A stretch of 64,000 nucleotides of DNA from the NCBI GenBank assembly GCA_934045075.1, contig OW203726.1, positions 24,181,488 to 24,245,487 on the forward strand, in the 5' to 3' direction. Below the pieces are notes generated by a model. That model did no database searches and was not told the origin of the DNA. It worked only from the letters and a program-made list of their open reading frames with translations. The stretch is from Yponomeuta sedellus. Lineage: Eukaryota > Arthropoda > Insecta > Lepidoptera > Yponomeutidae. Position 1 is the first letter of the stretch. Each line of letters begins with the position of its first letter. The position numbers and the translations under genes are program-made. Positions 11,948 through 22,908 of this stretch are shown in pieces.

Positions 11948-12402
11948 TAATTAAAACTGTTTTTATACGGATTTATGCTCGTTTATTACATTTTTACAAT
12001 TTTCCAACGTTTCGGCACTTTTTCAGGTGCCGTGGTCCCCTTGCTAGAAGTGTGACTGTAGAATAAATAATAAAAAATCAATTTAATTTCAATTAATAAT
12101 CGGTATCTTTAAGTTCATATAAAGTAATTAGTTTATAAATTTTAATTTTAACTTCAATTACTAATAATTTAATATTGTTGACTTTATATAAAAAATAATT
12201 GGTTTGTCTATTTTGGAACGTAACTTCATAATTAACTTTTGTAATTTTTGCCGAGGGTAGTAAACTAACCGTTAATGAATTTTAAAAGACACCTGTCACC
12301 TCAGTCATCCGGGACCACGGCGCCTGAAAAAGTGCCGAAACGTTGGAAAATTGTAAAAATGTAATAAACGAGCATAAATCCGTATAAAAACAGTTTTAAT
12401 TA
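11948..12402. mobile_element. Fold-back element with about 92-bp arms
   Basis: Arms 11948-12039 and 12311-12402 are near-perfect reverse complements carrying CCAACGTTTCGGCAC and its complement. The right half recurs reversed at 63702-64000, and parts recur at 13348 and 55170. The sequence GTGCTCGTGTTAACCTTAGA continues outside the right arm here and at 55350. I suspect terminal repeats of a Penelope-like or similar element, but no enzyme is present to prove it. Confidence 0.7.
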
Positions 12403-12478
12403 TGTCTACTGCTCGTGTTAACCTTAGAAAATACTATAGAGTGGTTGTAGGTAAATGTTGTAGAGTGATATGTGATGA

Positions 12479-12572
12479 TATCAACCCTTTATATGCCCAC
12501 TGCTGGGGGGGTCTCTTCCTGCATCGTAGGAATATTAGGCCATACTCCGCCAAGGGGGTTAAGTATTACTGT
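12479..12572 (+). repeat. Repeat family A head fragment
   Basis: Contains the CCCACTGCTGGGG, CCTGCATCG and CATACTCCGCCAAGGGGG blocks only; 3' truncated. Confidence 0.7.
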
Positions 12573-12715
12573 CATAAATTGTTTTATTGTTTATCGGAAA
12601 ACCAACAGCAGTCTTACAAAATTAAGATCAATTAGATGTAAAGCCAATAACAGGTTTTCACTGATAATCAGAAGAACATTAAGATTTACATAACAAAATT
12701 GCTAAATAAAATATT

Positions 12716-13052
12716 TTTAAATTTTTAGCCTCTAAATAGGTTTTTAAATTTGTTCCTTAGCACGGGTTAGTGCATTAAAAATAAAAATAGTGTAATCATG
12801 TGGGTACAGTGATATCGTTCCGATGTTAAACCTAACTGCAAAGTAGGTGGTCGGGGCTGTAAGTAATGCAATTTGCTTAAGTCAGATGTCGCTGCCTGTA
12901 CGTAATACAGAGAATATTGTAAAGAGGTTCAAAATTTCACTGATGCCGTGAGTCGCCCATTGGCTCAATTGGTAGAGCGCTGGTACGGATAGCCAGAGGT
13001 TGCGGGTTCGAATCTCGGCAAGGGTGAAATTTTTAGCCTCTAAATAGGTTTT
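12716..13052 (+). repeat. SINE family C flanked by direct 28-bp modules
   Basis: The module AATTTTTAGCCTCTAAATAG occurs at both ends, in the same direction (from 12721 and from 13026). Between them lie the CACGGGTTAGTGCATTAAAA block, the SINE body, and a tRNA-like domain with an A-box-like region near 12960 and B box GGTTCGAATC near 13004. TAAATAAAATAT-like sequence flanks both sides and may be the target duplication. Confidence 0.75.
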
Positions 13053-13347
13053 TAAATAAAATATATTTATTTCAGGTCACAATACATTTAGTTACAAAAA
13101 AGTAACAAGAACAGTATACAAATTAAAAATACATACAGCAATCACGATGTTACTTATAAAACACTATCATAACCATCTGTGTGGTGTTGATTGGAGAGTT
13201 GGTGGAGGATTGTAAAACAGCAGCGGTTTTATTTATTCTACAGTTGTAGATAGCAATTTAAATATATTTAAAAGAACGGGAACGTATTATTGTGCATTTA
13301 GTCTCCATAACAATCTCGATCTTCTAATGCTTAAATTGAAAAACATT
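13053..13347. other. Mostly unassigned
   Basis: A short family A scrap (GGTTGGTGGAGGATTGTAA-like) lies near 13197-13217. No gene is visible. Confidence 0.4.
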
Positions 13348-13490
13348 TAATAAAAACTGTATTTGCACGGATATTTAGGTACTCGTTTAATTTTACATTA
13401 TAAAATTTTCCGACGTTTCGGCAAGTATCGTGGTCCCGGAAGACTTAGGTGACAGGGGTCTTTTTGAAAGCATTAACTGTTAGTTTACTA
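13348..13490 (-). repeat. Fold-back element arm fragment
   Basis: Diverged partial copy of the 11948-12402 family: TTTTCCGACGTTTCGGCAAG, GGTGACAGGGGTC and TTAACTGTTAGTTTACTA blocks. Confidence 0.6.
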
Positions 13491-13618
13491 ATTCTCTTTA
13501 TTAAACATTTATTTAAATACCACAACACGTAACCCAGTAAAATCTTGAAAATAATAACGTGGAAAGTCGGAGAACACGCTTATGGTAAGAAATACCAATA
13601 ATGAAATAAATAATCATA

Positions 13619-13790
13619 CGGCGGCGGTAGCCCAGTGGGTAGAAAAATGGACTAGGAAGCGAGGGAACCAGGTTCGATTCCCAATGCGGGCATGTAGCAA
13701 TGACTGTTTTCTAGCTTATGTACATTTGAAGCTCTGATTCGCAGAGCTTAATTATGGTGAGTAGAGGTAGAGTTGCCAGACCCTGGAAAG
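13619..13790 (+). repeat. tRNA-derived SINE family D head
   Basis: The head GGTAGCCCAGTGGGTAGAA (A box) and GGTTCGATTCCC (B box) are spaced as in a tRNA, followed by the GCGGGCATGTA..AATGACT body. A SINE rather than a tRNA gene, because the acceptor stem does not pair and copies recur. Confidence 0.7.
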
Positions 13791-14076
13791 CGAAAATGGT
13801 CGGACCCGACAAAAATGAAGTTAATCCGGATTAAAATCAATAATATTAATTACTGTATATGGCTTTGTCCAGCAGTGGACTACATAATATAGCCTGAAAA
13901 AGAAGATGAAGAAAATTTACTGTATACCAAATATGGGTACATTAACTTTAGAAAACAAAGCCGTTGGTACATGCAGAGATACAATGTCACGACGCTTTTT
14001 TCATCTGAGATATGGGTTCATCAAAGCGCTACCGACGCTATCGCTAGTTTGAAGTGTTCTACTAGTCCTACTAGTT
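13791..14076. other. Unassigned with RTE tail scrap
   Basis: 13860-13905 holds a GTCCAGCAGTGGACTA..TATAGCCTGAAAAAG LINE tail fragment; otherwise nothing recognised. Confidence 0.4.
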
Positions 14077-14227
14077 CTACTAGTCCACTGCTGGACATAG
14101 CCCTCCCCTTAAGAGCGCCACGTTGTGCTATCAATGGGGGGTAATGCCTTTAATCCCCACGCTGGACATGCGGGTTGGGGATCGCAGTTCGGTGGAATTG
14201 TACTGCTGCTGCCCACACCCCGGTTCG
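14077..14227 (-). repeat. RTE-type LINE 3' tail, minus strand
   Basis: Reverse complement of the 3260-3516 repeat, starting at the TAGTCCACTGCTGGACATAG end and extending to the GCAGTTCGGTGGAATTGTAC block. Confidence 0.7.
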
Positions 14228-14984
14228 AAGTGTTCGATAACTGTTAATATATTCAATAGGTCAATAGAAAATGTCACCGCACAGTGTCTTTAAATCGTAC
14301 AAAATTCTTCTTAAGCTACCGAATCAAGGCAAACGTGTATTTCGACAACGTCTGAGAATAAAATATGCACAGCACCACGCCGGAGTCGAGTAACTTCCAA
14401 TATTTTAAAACCCACCTGTCCGATCACATTGATCATTCGCAATTTCAGCGTGAATTTTGGTATTAAAAAGCCAGTCTTAACGCAATAAAACAATGCGATA
14501 ACTACTTCCTGATACAAGAACAAGTTTCTGATACGCCCTGCAAGGAATGTTGTCAATGAAAACGAGCAACTTGCGAAACCTAGAAATGCATTCGGCGAAG
14601 GGGTACTTAAAACTACGCGAAGAATTTACTGGTTGATTAAAATACGATTGGCAGAACAGAGTCTGACGATCAATCGAAGGGATGGCAGCGGAACAGTAAA
14701 ACGATATCTTCTCATTCGGGAGGCCGTGGGTACGAGTCCCGGTAATCTTCTTACTGCGTAGTGACATCTTGCTTTTCGTAGAGAAATAAAGAGATGTAGT
14801 CGATTGGAAAAACGTTAATATGCAGCGGGGGCAGACACAGTTTATTGTACAGGTTTAGTACCTACTAAGTTTTATAATTTCGAAGCTTGATTTTATGATG
14901 AAGATGATTTTATTCATTACAAACATGAGTTATATTGTGTTTTAGTTACATTATACATCGAACTCTTAAATGTTATTCTTGGCA
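14228..14984. other. No gene seen
   Basis: No conserved domain on either strand. A tRNA-like B-box stretch near 14725-14745 (GGCCGTGGGTACGAGTCCCG) is a SINE scrap. Confidence 0.4.
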
Positions 14985-14985
14985 C

Positions 14986-15609
14986 TAAGGGCCGTTTTCT
15001 CCACAGAGCCAAATCTAGATTACGGCAAACTAAATCCGGTTTTGAACTCCTAATCGAGATTACAATAACAAATTGGATTTCTCCAACATCGTAAACCAAA
15101 GTTTAAACTGAAGTCTCTGAACGGCCGATATTGGACGATTAGCTTCTTAAACCAGATTAACAGTCAGACAAATGTCAGATATCAGCTGCCAAAAGACGTC
15201 AAAGGTTTTACTTTACCAAATATTGTTTTCACTATTGGTGAATGTTGGATCCCTTTTTCGTTTTAACATCATCTTTTAAGACTTTTATGAGAGCCGTTCA
15301 AAATTTATTTCGTGCAAAACAAACCGCGCCAGAAACAAAATTCAAAATTGCCGAAAAAGTTTATGAAATTACACAGAATAACCGGAAATATCACAGAATT
15401 CTCGACATTTTAGACAGCTGCGTTTCAAAATAAACCCTCAAATCTTAGCGTTTTTTGTCTAATCTGTAACTAGAACTAGATTTCGTGAACTAGATCAAAA
15501 AGTTACGGGAGAAATCGGATGGTCATAAATCCATTTTTTTAACTTCGTTCAAGCATGATCCGGATTATGAAATCCAGTTTTGCGCAGCAAATGGAGAAAA
15601 CGGCCCTTA
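14986..15609. mobile_element. 624-bp MITE with AGGGCCGTTTTCTCC termini
   Basis: The left end AGGGCCGTTTTCTCC is repeated as a perfect complement at the right end, with TA on both outer sides. Subterminal stretches are also partly inverted. Inside is a 63-codon frame starting with ATG (15242-15433) whose second half, near KFKIAEKVYEITQNN, reads like protein; I could not match it to a family, so I do not call it a gene. Confidence 0.75.
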
Positions 15610-15644
15610 GTCTTTTCATCACATCACCTCACACTAATCATATC

Positions 15645-15840
15645 ATATTACACTAATATTATAAAGGCGAAAGTTTGTGAGTATGTACCGACTTCTACAC
15701 GTCTAATGGGCTGGAGAGAATTTAATAAAATTTGGTATGGAGTTAACTGATACCCTGGATTAACTCATAGGCTACGTTTTACCGCGGTAAAATGTCTTAT
15801 TCCCACGGGAAGATCGATAAACCGGGTAACACCGCGGGGC
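15645..15840 (+). repeat. Repeat family E, plus copy
   Basis: Starts ATATTATAAAGGCGAAAGTTTG and continues with the CTAATGGGCTGGAGAGAATT-like body ending near ACCGCGGGGCACAG. Relatives are at 11285, 24850 and 53622. Confidence 0.6.
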
Positions 15841-16079
15841 ACAGTTCAGCATAATTTCATTGTAACAATTTAGAACACTGTGACTGTGTTGCCAAAATAT
15901 AAATAAAATAAAATTAGAATTGTTTTAAGTACGAGTATAACAATGCAGAAACCGATTAGGCAGTTTTACCTACAGATAACAACTGTTTCGGTGCTACCAA
16001 AAAATTGTGTCATTCAGTTGAACATAAAAATACTCAAAACCAGTATACCGACCTAATTGCACAATTCTTACACTGACGG

Positions 16080-16310
16080 GAATTATAACTTTTGTACGGT
16101 GCGTGTGAGAGAGAAGCCTCAGACGACGGGCTGGAGTCAAAGTGTGTGAAAGGGACAGATGCATGTTTCGTAGTAACCGCGACGCCCGTCACGGCCGGCC
16201 AGTGCTTGAGAAAGCCGCGAAGGAAAAGCGCTCGCGCAAGTCTAATTGATGCGCATGCGCGGTTCTGACACGAACGTTTTGCTTTCCCGCTTTTCTTGAA
16301 GGAGAATTGT
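16080..16310 (+). promoter_or_regulatory. GC-rich island with an NRF1/Ewg-type palindrome
   Basis: A CpG-rich stretch in AT-rich surroundings. TGCGCATGCGCG at 16250-16261 fits the known NRF-1 (insect Ewg) consensus. Such sites usually sit near transcription starts, so this may be the promoter or 5' exon of a gene. I found no coding exon next to it on either strand, so strand and target are uncertain. Confidence 0.3.
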
Positions 16311-17053
16311 GCCTTATTTGGCTCTCCATAAGATCGGATTCCTATTTATTAGACATGTTGAATTTGCATTTCAGTCAGTTGGTTTTGCTTTGACGATATT
16401 ATCGCACCGATGTTTTCGTTGTCTTCGTTTGTTGTCAAGATTTTTTAATCTCCGCATTGTTTCGCCACGATTAAAATGCAAATATTATTAGTTTCAATGC
16501 CTGGCGTTGTTAAGATAATTTATTTAAAATAATTGGTGTTGATAACAACTTACGTTGTTTAACTATGTCCATGATATTTATTTCAACCATTACTAAATGA
16601 TTATTCATTTATTTAGATACCTACCTACATTTGCAAAATTGATTCGTAGTGCCAAACTACTTAAACCATGACCTTCGTAAAATAATAACTCAAATTAATA
16701 CCAACATATCCAGTTTATCAATTAACTTAGAAAACGAGAGAGAATAAGATTTTTTTATGTAGCCCATACATATCCCACTGCAGGGCACAGGCCTTCTCTC
16801 AGAAAGAGTATAGGCTTAACTAGGTACCAAGCGTGCCCACCGCGGATTGGCAATTTCAAGCGCTTAGATTGAATTGAAAATTCGTCAGAGTAAAAGAACA
16901 GCTGTCGTCCTTACTCGGAAATACTCTGATAAGTTCGACAAGGCTGCACTCTACCGCATTTTTTGTTTAAAGTTGTGGATGTATGTTTTTTGGAAGCCCA
17001 GCAGGTTGTATGTACAAAGGGTATTGTTGGTAATGGAGAAATTATTAACAACG
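16311..17053. other. No gene seen, one repeat fragment
   Basis: 16757-16880 holds a TATCCCACTGCAGGGCACAG / CTTCTCTCAG repeat fragment related to 38297-38420. The rest is unassigned. Confidence 0.45.
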
Positions 17054-17056
17054 TAA

Positions 17057-17446
17057 AGGCCTGCGCAGACGATGGACTTTTTTCCTCGAGGGACAAAGGT
17101 CCCTGAATCGTGTAAAAAATTTCCTGCGAGTCCTTGTCGCGGACTCGACGCCTACGGTGTGCGGTCATTTGTTAACCGGAAATTGAGTGAACCGTACGCT
17201 ATGGAAGCAAATATTTTGAGATTACGTTGCGTTGTAATTTACATGAGGTTGAAAAAGAAAATTCGTTTTAAAAGAAAACACCGAACTTTTGTCCAGTCCG
17301 GTCTCTTGATGTGCTCGGTAACTTGAGGAACTTTATGTACGGAGTACTTTTAGTCCTTCGTGTGCGTTATTTGATACAATTTATAAGAGATCTATATCGT
17401 CGGACAAAAAAGTACCCGGGGGATAGCACCTCGTCTGCGCAGGCCT
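17057..17446. mobile_element. 390-bp MITE, TAA target duplication
   Basis: Terminal inverted repeat AGGCCTGCGCAGACGA at 17057 is perfectly complemented at the right end (to 17446). TAA occurs directly repeated on both sides (17054-17056 and 17447-17449). The three-base TWA duplication is typical of PIF/Harbinger elements. Short frames inside look incidental. Confidence 0.85.
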
Positions 17447-17449
17447 TAA

Positions 17450-18362
17450 ATGATTAAGTTTTTGAAATGGACACCTAGATAAACTTGTAACGTTCATTAA
17501 GATGATTAAGATTTCTGTGCTATTTTGAATAACACCTTTTCGATTGACTGAAAAGTACAAACAGCAGTAATCCAACCAAAAACCACACGATTTTTCTTTA
17601 AAAACGCTTACCTACATTTCATTTTGCCGTTCGCCTGCGGTCTTCCGCCGCGCAACCTCGCTGATAGAATCTTAGGCCGCCAACGAGAATAACTCTACAC
17701 GCCACTTGACCTCTAAAGCCCTCCTCATAAGAACTTAATTGCGTTGCTTAGCTACCCAAATAAATTTTGCAGTACGCGGACCACGCACCGCGAACAAACT
17801 TAACTAGACAGCTCTCCAGAGCTCTAATGCTTAGGTAACATGGGTTCAAATTGATTGTAGTTACCTAAGTAATAAGTTTGCAGGACGCTGAGCAAGATTG
17901 TCTTGTTCTTCATTGTAATATTGCGAAGGTTCGGTTGTCATGTTTATTTAGATACAGGTTTAAGTGCTAGCCTTTTTTTTAAGTACCACACAACGGTTAG
18001 TAATTATGAGTTGTCAGTGTGCTGCTAGTAATAAATAACGTCTGCATTGACGATTAATTAATAAGTCACTAATGAGTACTGTTGGAATAACATGAAAGTG
18101 TCACAAAAATAGTTTTGGTGTAGGTACAGACATTACATAAACCTTTACATCTGTGCACTCTAGTCAGTTAGGTTACGGGCGACTTTCCAACATAAATGTA
18201 AAGGCAATGTGCTGTCGTCTAAACAATTTTCGCCGAAGCTAATCTGACTTATACTTTTGATCTTTTGGAAGATTAAATGACTTCGTCTGCGATACTGAAA
18301 TTTATCTCGATATCATTTTCGAGGTGTCAATCATATTAAGCTTCAACTAACATAATCGAGAC
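17450..18362. other. No gene seen
   Basis: Unassigned DNA, no conserved motif recognised on either strand. Confidence 0.4.
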
Positions 18363-18603
18363 CTATACTTCTTTTTTTAGCATTAGAAATTTCGTAAACA
18401 AAGAAGCAGGGCTAAGTACTGCTTATTAAACGTAGATATAACATCTGAAACGTAGATAGAAAGCTGTATTAACTTGGCTCAACAGTGAACTAAGTAGGTA
18501 TGTATATTTGAAAAAAAAAATTAACTTAAGCAGACGATTTTTAGGTTGACTAGCCCTGCTTCTTTGTTTACGAAATTTCTAATGCTAAAAAAACGAAGTA
18601 TAG
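18363..18603. mobile_element. 241-bp MITE with about 52-bp inverted termini
   Basis: 18363-18414 is nearly the exact complement of 18551-18603 (CTATACTTC.. to ..GAAGTATAG), with a one-base length difference in a T run. TA is repeated at the edges. This fits a Tc1/mariner-type MITE; there is no transposase. Confidence 0.85.
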
Positions 18604-18640
18604 TGGTAAGGCAAGACATTTAGCATAAGACACAATAACA

Positions 18641-18722
18641 TACATACATACGCACATACATACATAAGCACGTACATACGCATTCCCCCACTCACGTACA
18701 AATACATACATACATACATAAA
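18641..18722. repeat. (CATA)n-rich microsatellite
   Basis: Imperfect run of ACATACATACAT units interrupted by GCAC and CCCC bases. Confidence 0.8.
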
Positions 18723-18984
18723 CTCACGCCTGCCTCTCAAAGCGGGAAAGACTAGGGTCTATCACTTGCTAGAACCCTGATAGAACCTTTGCCAATACAT
18801 CAAATTTGGTCAAAGTATACCCGCCTGGAACATCCCTTACCGGACCTTCCACGAACATCTTTTTCTTAGCGTGTCGATGGCAAGACATCGTAGTGAAAGG
18901 TTTTGCTAATCAGCGTAACGGACTTGATGATTGTTGTCCGGGAACACCAGACGTTCGGGCTCATTGAGTACAATGTTCGGGGAG

Positions 18985-19290
18985 GCATCGTGTGCAGAGT
19001 GCTGTTCGTGTGTCTAGCCGCAGCACTTGTCATGTTTTCGCGGCCTATGTAAAACAATTGAATAATGCCTTAGCATTTAAAGTTATTAATGGCAATCATG
19101 GAATCTTATGCGTATAGGTGGTATCTAATGTATTAAATTTAAGAGGACTTTAGAAAAGATGGTCAGAGTGGAGTTTTTTTTCCCCGCTGCCTTTTTCTCC
19201 ACTACACTACGGCCCGAAGGCAGCGGCTTTCACTTTCATGTTACATTCAGCCAACAGAATGTAAATTCTTTACGTTGAAATAAATTGAAT
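18985..19290 (+). repeat. Repeat family B
   Basis: Contains TGCTGTTCGTGTGTCTAGCC, GGCAATCATGGAATCTTATG, CGGCCCGAAGGCAGCGG and a TTGAATTGAATT tail. Closest relative is 33950-34285. Non-coding. Confidence 0.75.
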
Positions 19291-20549
19291 TGAATTCGCT
19301 CGACATATTTCATTCGTCATTCCTTCTTCGTCCTCTCCATATGTTCACACCAACAAGACGGTTCTCATTCTCATCACTACGTCCTCTTTCAGTCTACAAG
19401 GTAGCAACAACAACAATTAGCAACGATCGCGGGCGATTAGGTGTAACAATAGCAGGTGACATTGCTCGCGCCTTGGCCTGCCCCCGAGCGACTAGACCGA
19501 GTGAAGCGATGCCTCATTATGTCACAGGTGGTTTTAACAATCGGCGACATGGCAAAGGGTGTGTACTGAAGGTGCGAGGCTACCAATATGGCGAGACTAG
19601 CTACAACCCCAATCAATCGCTAACAAGAGCTGTGGCATCTTAAGGGACTTCAGGGAGTACCACTAGAATTTGCAAAGCGTCTGTACAATCTCTGAATCAT
19701 GTCTTGGTGATTTTTAGGACCTATAGACCTGGACGCTGTATAAATCATCTCATTACGTAGATGCATAGGCCAAAGTCTTTACCTATAGCCCAGAACTTAA
19801 GCCAAAAACCTAAATAGCATTAACTCGGACAACGGTCGTTTTTGGCTTAAATGCTATCTAGTCACAGGTTCGTGATCCTAGGTTATTTGTTGTGGGTCCT
19901 AAAAATCACTGTTAACTTGATTGAAAGAATGTACAGAATCTTTTTACAAAAACTTAACATAATCAAAACAGGTAAGACTAAATAAGAAGTGACGCTGTGT
20001 AGTTTGCAGAAAAAAATACAAAAAGACTCAAATTTCAAAACCAAAATTCTTCTAGTTAGATTTATTGACTTACTTCGCATACGAATATATAGGTAATGAA
20101 AATGAAAAATAATACTCTGATAGAATTCGCCGGTCAAAGAAAATAAAACGAACGGGTACACACCTGCCCAGCATTATAAATATTACCCTGATTAACATAA
20201 GATAATTAAGATAATTATTTATTTGCACTTTTTGAAACACACACTATGAAAATAATGATTATGAAATATCCGTTGTGGTCTAGCCTACTTCAAAATGCTG
20301 GATATTCATTTATCCAACCACAATCCGAATCTAATTCCACGAAAGACGATACGTAGACCAATATATCAAACAAGCAGGTAAACCACTTTTCGCAATCAAG
20401 CCAAATACGGAGTCAAGCTTACTGTGTTAGTCATTACGTTACAAGAAGGCGGAGTTATTGAGTTATTCAAAACAAATATTGCTTTTCATTATTATTTGTA
20501 AAAGCATCGGACATCTAACTATAAACACTGACAAATAAGAAGTTTATTA
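19291..20549. other. No convincing gene
   Basis: A long open frame (19290-19643) has no ATG at its 5' end and no recognised domain, so I treat it as chance. 19730-19775 resembles part of family D. The remainder is unassigned. Confidence 0.4.
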
Positions 20550-20702
20550 ATGGTTGACCATGACACTAACATCATTAAGCCCGCAAAGGCAGCGACAATA
20601 AATAAAGGCAAACCCACAATCATTTATCAAACCTCCGTCCGAATCAAAGCAATGTCGTCGATGTACACGAACTACGCCCACGAACAAAAAATCTTCGAGT
20701 AA
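20550..20702 (+). other. Possible 50-codon open frame
   Basis: The ATG at 20550 opens 50 codons to TAA at 20702 (starts MVDHDTNIIKPAKAA). Codons look more protein-like than the surroundings, but there is no known domain and no clear splice context. It may be chance. Confidence 0.15.
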
Positions 20703-21720
20703 TAAAAAATAACAATAATGACGACGAGTAAATATTGCATTGTTGGTTGATTGAGCGTAGGACGTTTCCAAAGGTAACGCTTGAACGAGTACATCACAGA
20801 GTTACAGAAGGTATTATCGACAGATAGATGACGAGAAAGGAATTTGGTACAAGTGATCTAAGGTCCTAAAGAATGTCGTCATAGTTTACTTGGTGTGTTA
20901 TGCTAAGTACAGGTAAGATAAATAGAAAACAACAAAAGGATGATTATTATACAAAGGTTTGAGGTACCTAATGAGAATGGGTCCTTAGGAGATTACGTAA
21001 ATCCTCGTGGAATCGTCATATTTAATCTAATCGGAATTGTTTTATATATACATATTTTGACGATTCGAAAACGTCAAAATGGATAATGCAATACCGTGAT
21101 TGTGCGGAATAGACTGGCTGTTAGGTAAATATACCTACTGGTGTAGCCTATGTTAAGGAAAACCATCATTAGGTGAATGGAAACTTCGAGTTTAATAAAT
21201 TTATGTCTTGCAAACCACCCGGACCAAAGCTCAAGACTTGAGACTCAAGACTGAGCGGATAAGGTCTCGTCGGTAATGTGATGACTTCTAGATTATGTGT
21301 AGGTGTTACAATAATGTATTATTATGATGATTGGATTTTTTACAAGAAATTAATTTTAGCACGTCAGAGATCAGAGTCTAGCCATGTGATTTATGAGATG
21401 TGGTACAAAAAGTACACACTATATTACATGGATAGTTTTGCACATCATCAAGATGATGATGCAAGTAATTTTAATAACATTCACATGATAGTAGTGGTAC
21501 GCGTACCTATACCTACTATTATCTTGGAATGTAATGAATTTATTAGCAGTACCAATATAAAAAGTACATTGGTACCCAATGTAAGTATAGGTGGTTCTTT
21601 AATGTTTTTGTTTCTGCTAAAATTAGATGACTGAGAAATTATGATCCTATGTAGACAGAGAACACCTTGTGCGTGAGCGCTACTAGTGTGCAATAAAGAG
21701 TTATCTATCTAGGTAAACGG
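20703..21720. other. No gene seen
   Basis: AT-rich, with runs of ATGATG and TACCTA. Open frames here lack recognisable domains. Confidence 0.4.
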
Positions 21721-21915
21721 TATCAACCCTTATATGCCCCACTGCTGGGGCACCGGGTCCCTTTCTGCATCGCAGGAAGGTTAGACCATACTCCACCACG
21801 GGGGCCAAGTCCGGGTTGGTGGTGGATTCTAAGACAGTGGTGCGCCTTATTGTCAGAAACTATCAAGCCGCCCATAAAGCCTCTGACACGGCTTAACGAC
21901 TGCCATTACATGCCA
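21721..21915 (+). repeat. Repeat family A, 3'-truncated copy
   Basis: Covers the CCCACTGCTGGGGCAC head through the CGGCTTAACGACTGCCATTA block and then stops. Confidence 0.75.
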
Positions 21916-22142
21916 TTAGCTATCTAAATATGTACAGTACCTACACTGTGTTCAAATCCTTATGAATCTATTTGTATGTGGATATTATTATGATACTGCA
22001 AAACAACGAACCTTATAATGCCCGTTTCCTGTAAACAATTCACGGATCCTACCTACTTTACAAATAAAATTAGCAGTGATTCCGTTGTAATTTTACCAAA
22101 TATCGGCTGGCGCGACCGACAGCTGATATATTATATTCTATA

Positions 22143-22166
22143 TTCAAACCGACATGTCGGTTTGAA
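22143..22166. repeat. Perfect 24-bp palindrome
   Basis: TTCAAACCGACA followed by its exact complement with no spacer. TATTCTATA / TATAGAA-like bases on either side extend the symmetry weakly. It could be a binding site or a collapsed inverted repeat. Confidence 0.7.
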
Positions 22167-22547
22167 TCATTGAATTTTGAATATAGAAAACCGCCAAAAG
22201 ACAATGATTATGAAAATCAGAGTAGCAACGGTGTGATGACACCTCGCGTATAATTTTTACAAATCCATTCGGTGTTACAAGAGCAGTTACTAACGTAATC
22301 CACTCGTTTCGGATTGATCATCACCTTAGAATACTCTGGCTTTCGTAATAGGTAGTACTTAGATAGCATAACATTTACATACAAGCACATACATTGCTTC
22401 TTTATCATCGTGACGTCAAAATATAATATCTTCAGTTTTACTCCCGGATTTACTCACAAATATTGCATCGCCCCACGAGAAGACAGATCAACCTAGACAG
22501 CTAGAGAACACACACAAATAATAAATAAAATTCATGACGTGTTATCG

Positions 22548-22908
22548 TTATCAACTCTTGTATGTCCCCACTGCTGGGGCACGGGTCTCTTCCTGCATCG
22601 CAGGAAGGTTAGGCCATACTCCACCACGGGGGCCAAGTCCGGGTTGGTGGAGGATTGTAAGACAGTGGCAGGCCTTACTGTCAGAAGTTATCAAGCCGCC
22701 CATAAGGCCTCTGACATGGCTTAACGACTGCCATTACATGACAGCCGGCACCAACGGCTTAACGTGCCTTGCGAAGCACGGAAGCGCTCGGAAAAATGCC
22801 ACTAGTGGTAGTCACAGAATGATCACCCATCCTGCACAGACCGCCTGTTGTTGCTTAACTCAACTGAGTGATTAGAATCACTCGGTTCGCCTACGCCACG
22901 AGCGCTTC
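22548..22908 (+). repeat. Repeat family A, best full-length copy
   Basis: Includes all blocks from the TGTCCCCACTGCTGGGGCAC head to the CCACGAGCGCTTC tail. Useful as the reference for the family. The two overlapping open frames inside are products of its low stop density. Confidence 0.85.

Noticed and set aside
12320..12350. Hammerhead ribozyme (CTGA..GAAACG) as in Penelope-type elements
   Set aside because: CTGAAAAA lies in the loop of a GGCAC/GTGCC hairpin just before GAAACG, so the stem arrangement is not that of a hammerhead core and the second core strand is lacking.
12960..13035. tRNA gene
   Set aside because: A and B boxes are present, but the domain is embedded in a repeated SINE with several copies, lacks the invariant T before the anticodon triplet and has a shared 3' module; same for 37990, 38690, 62110, 63310 and 53340.
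17072..17326. 84-codon frame in the TAA-flanked MITE
   Set aside because: Lies inside a short inverted-repeat element, no ATG-specific context, no domain, composition follows the MITE.
18641..18722. CRISPR-like array
   Set aside because: Only a CATA microsatellite; no repeat-spacer structure here or elsewhere in the window.
19290..19643. 117-codon frame
   Set aside because: No ATG at the 5' end, starts inside the tail of a family B repeat, no recognisable domain.
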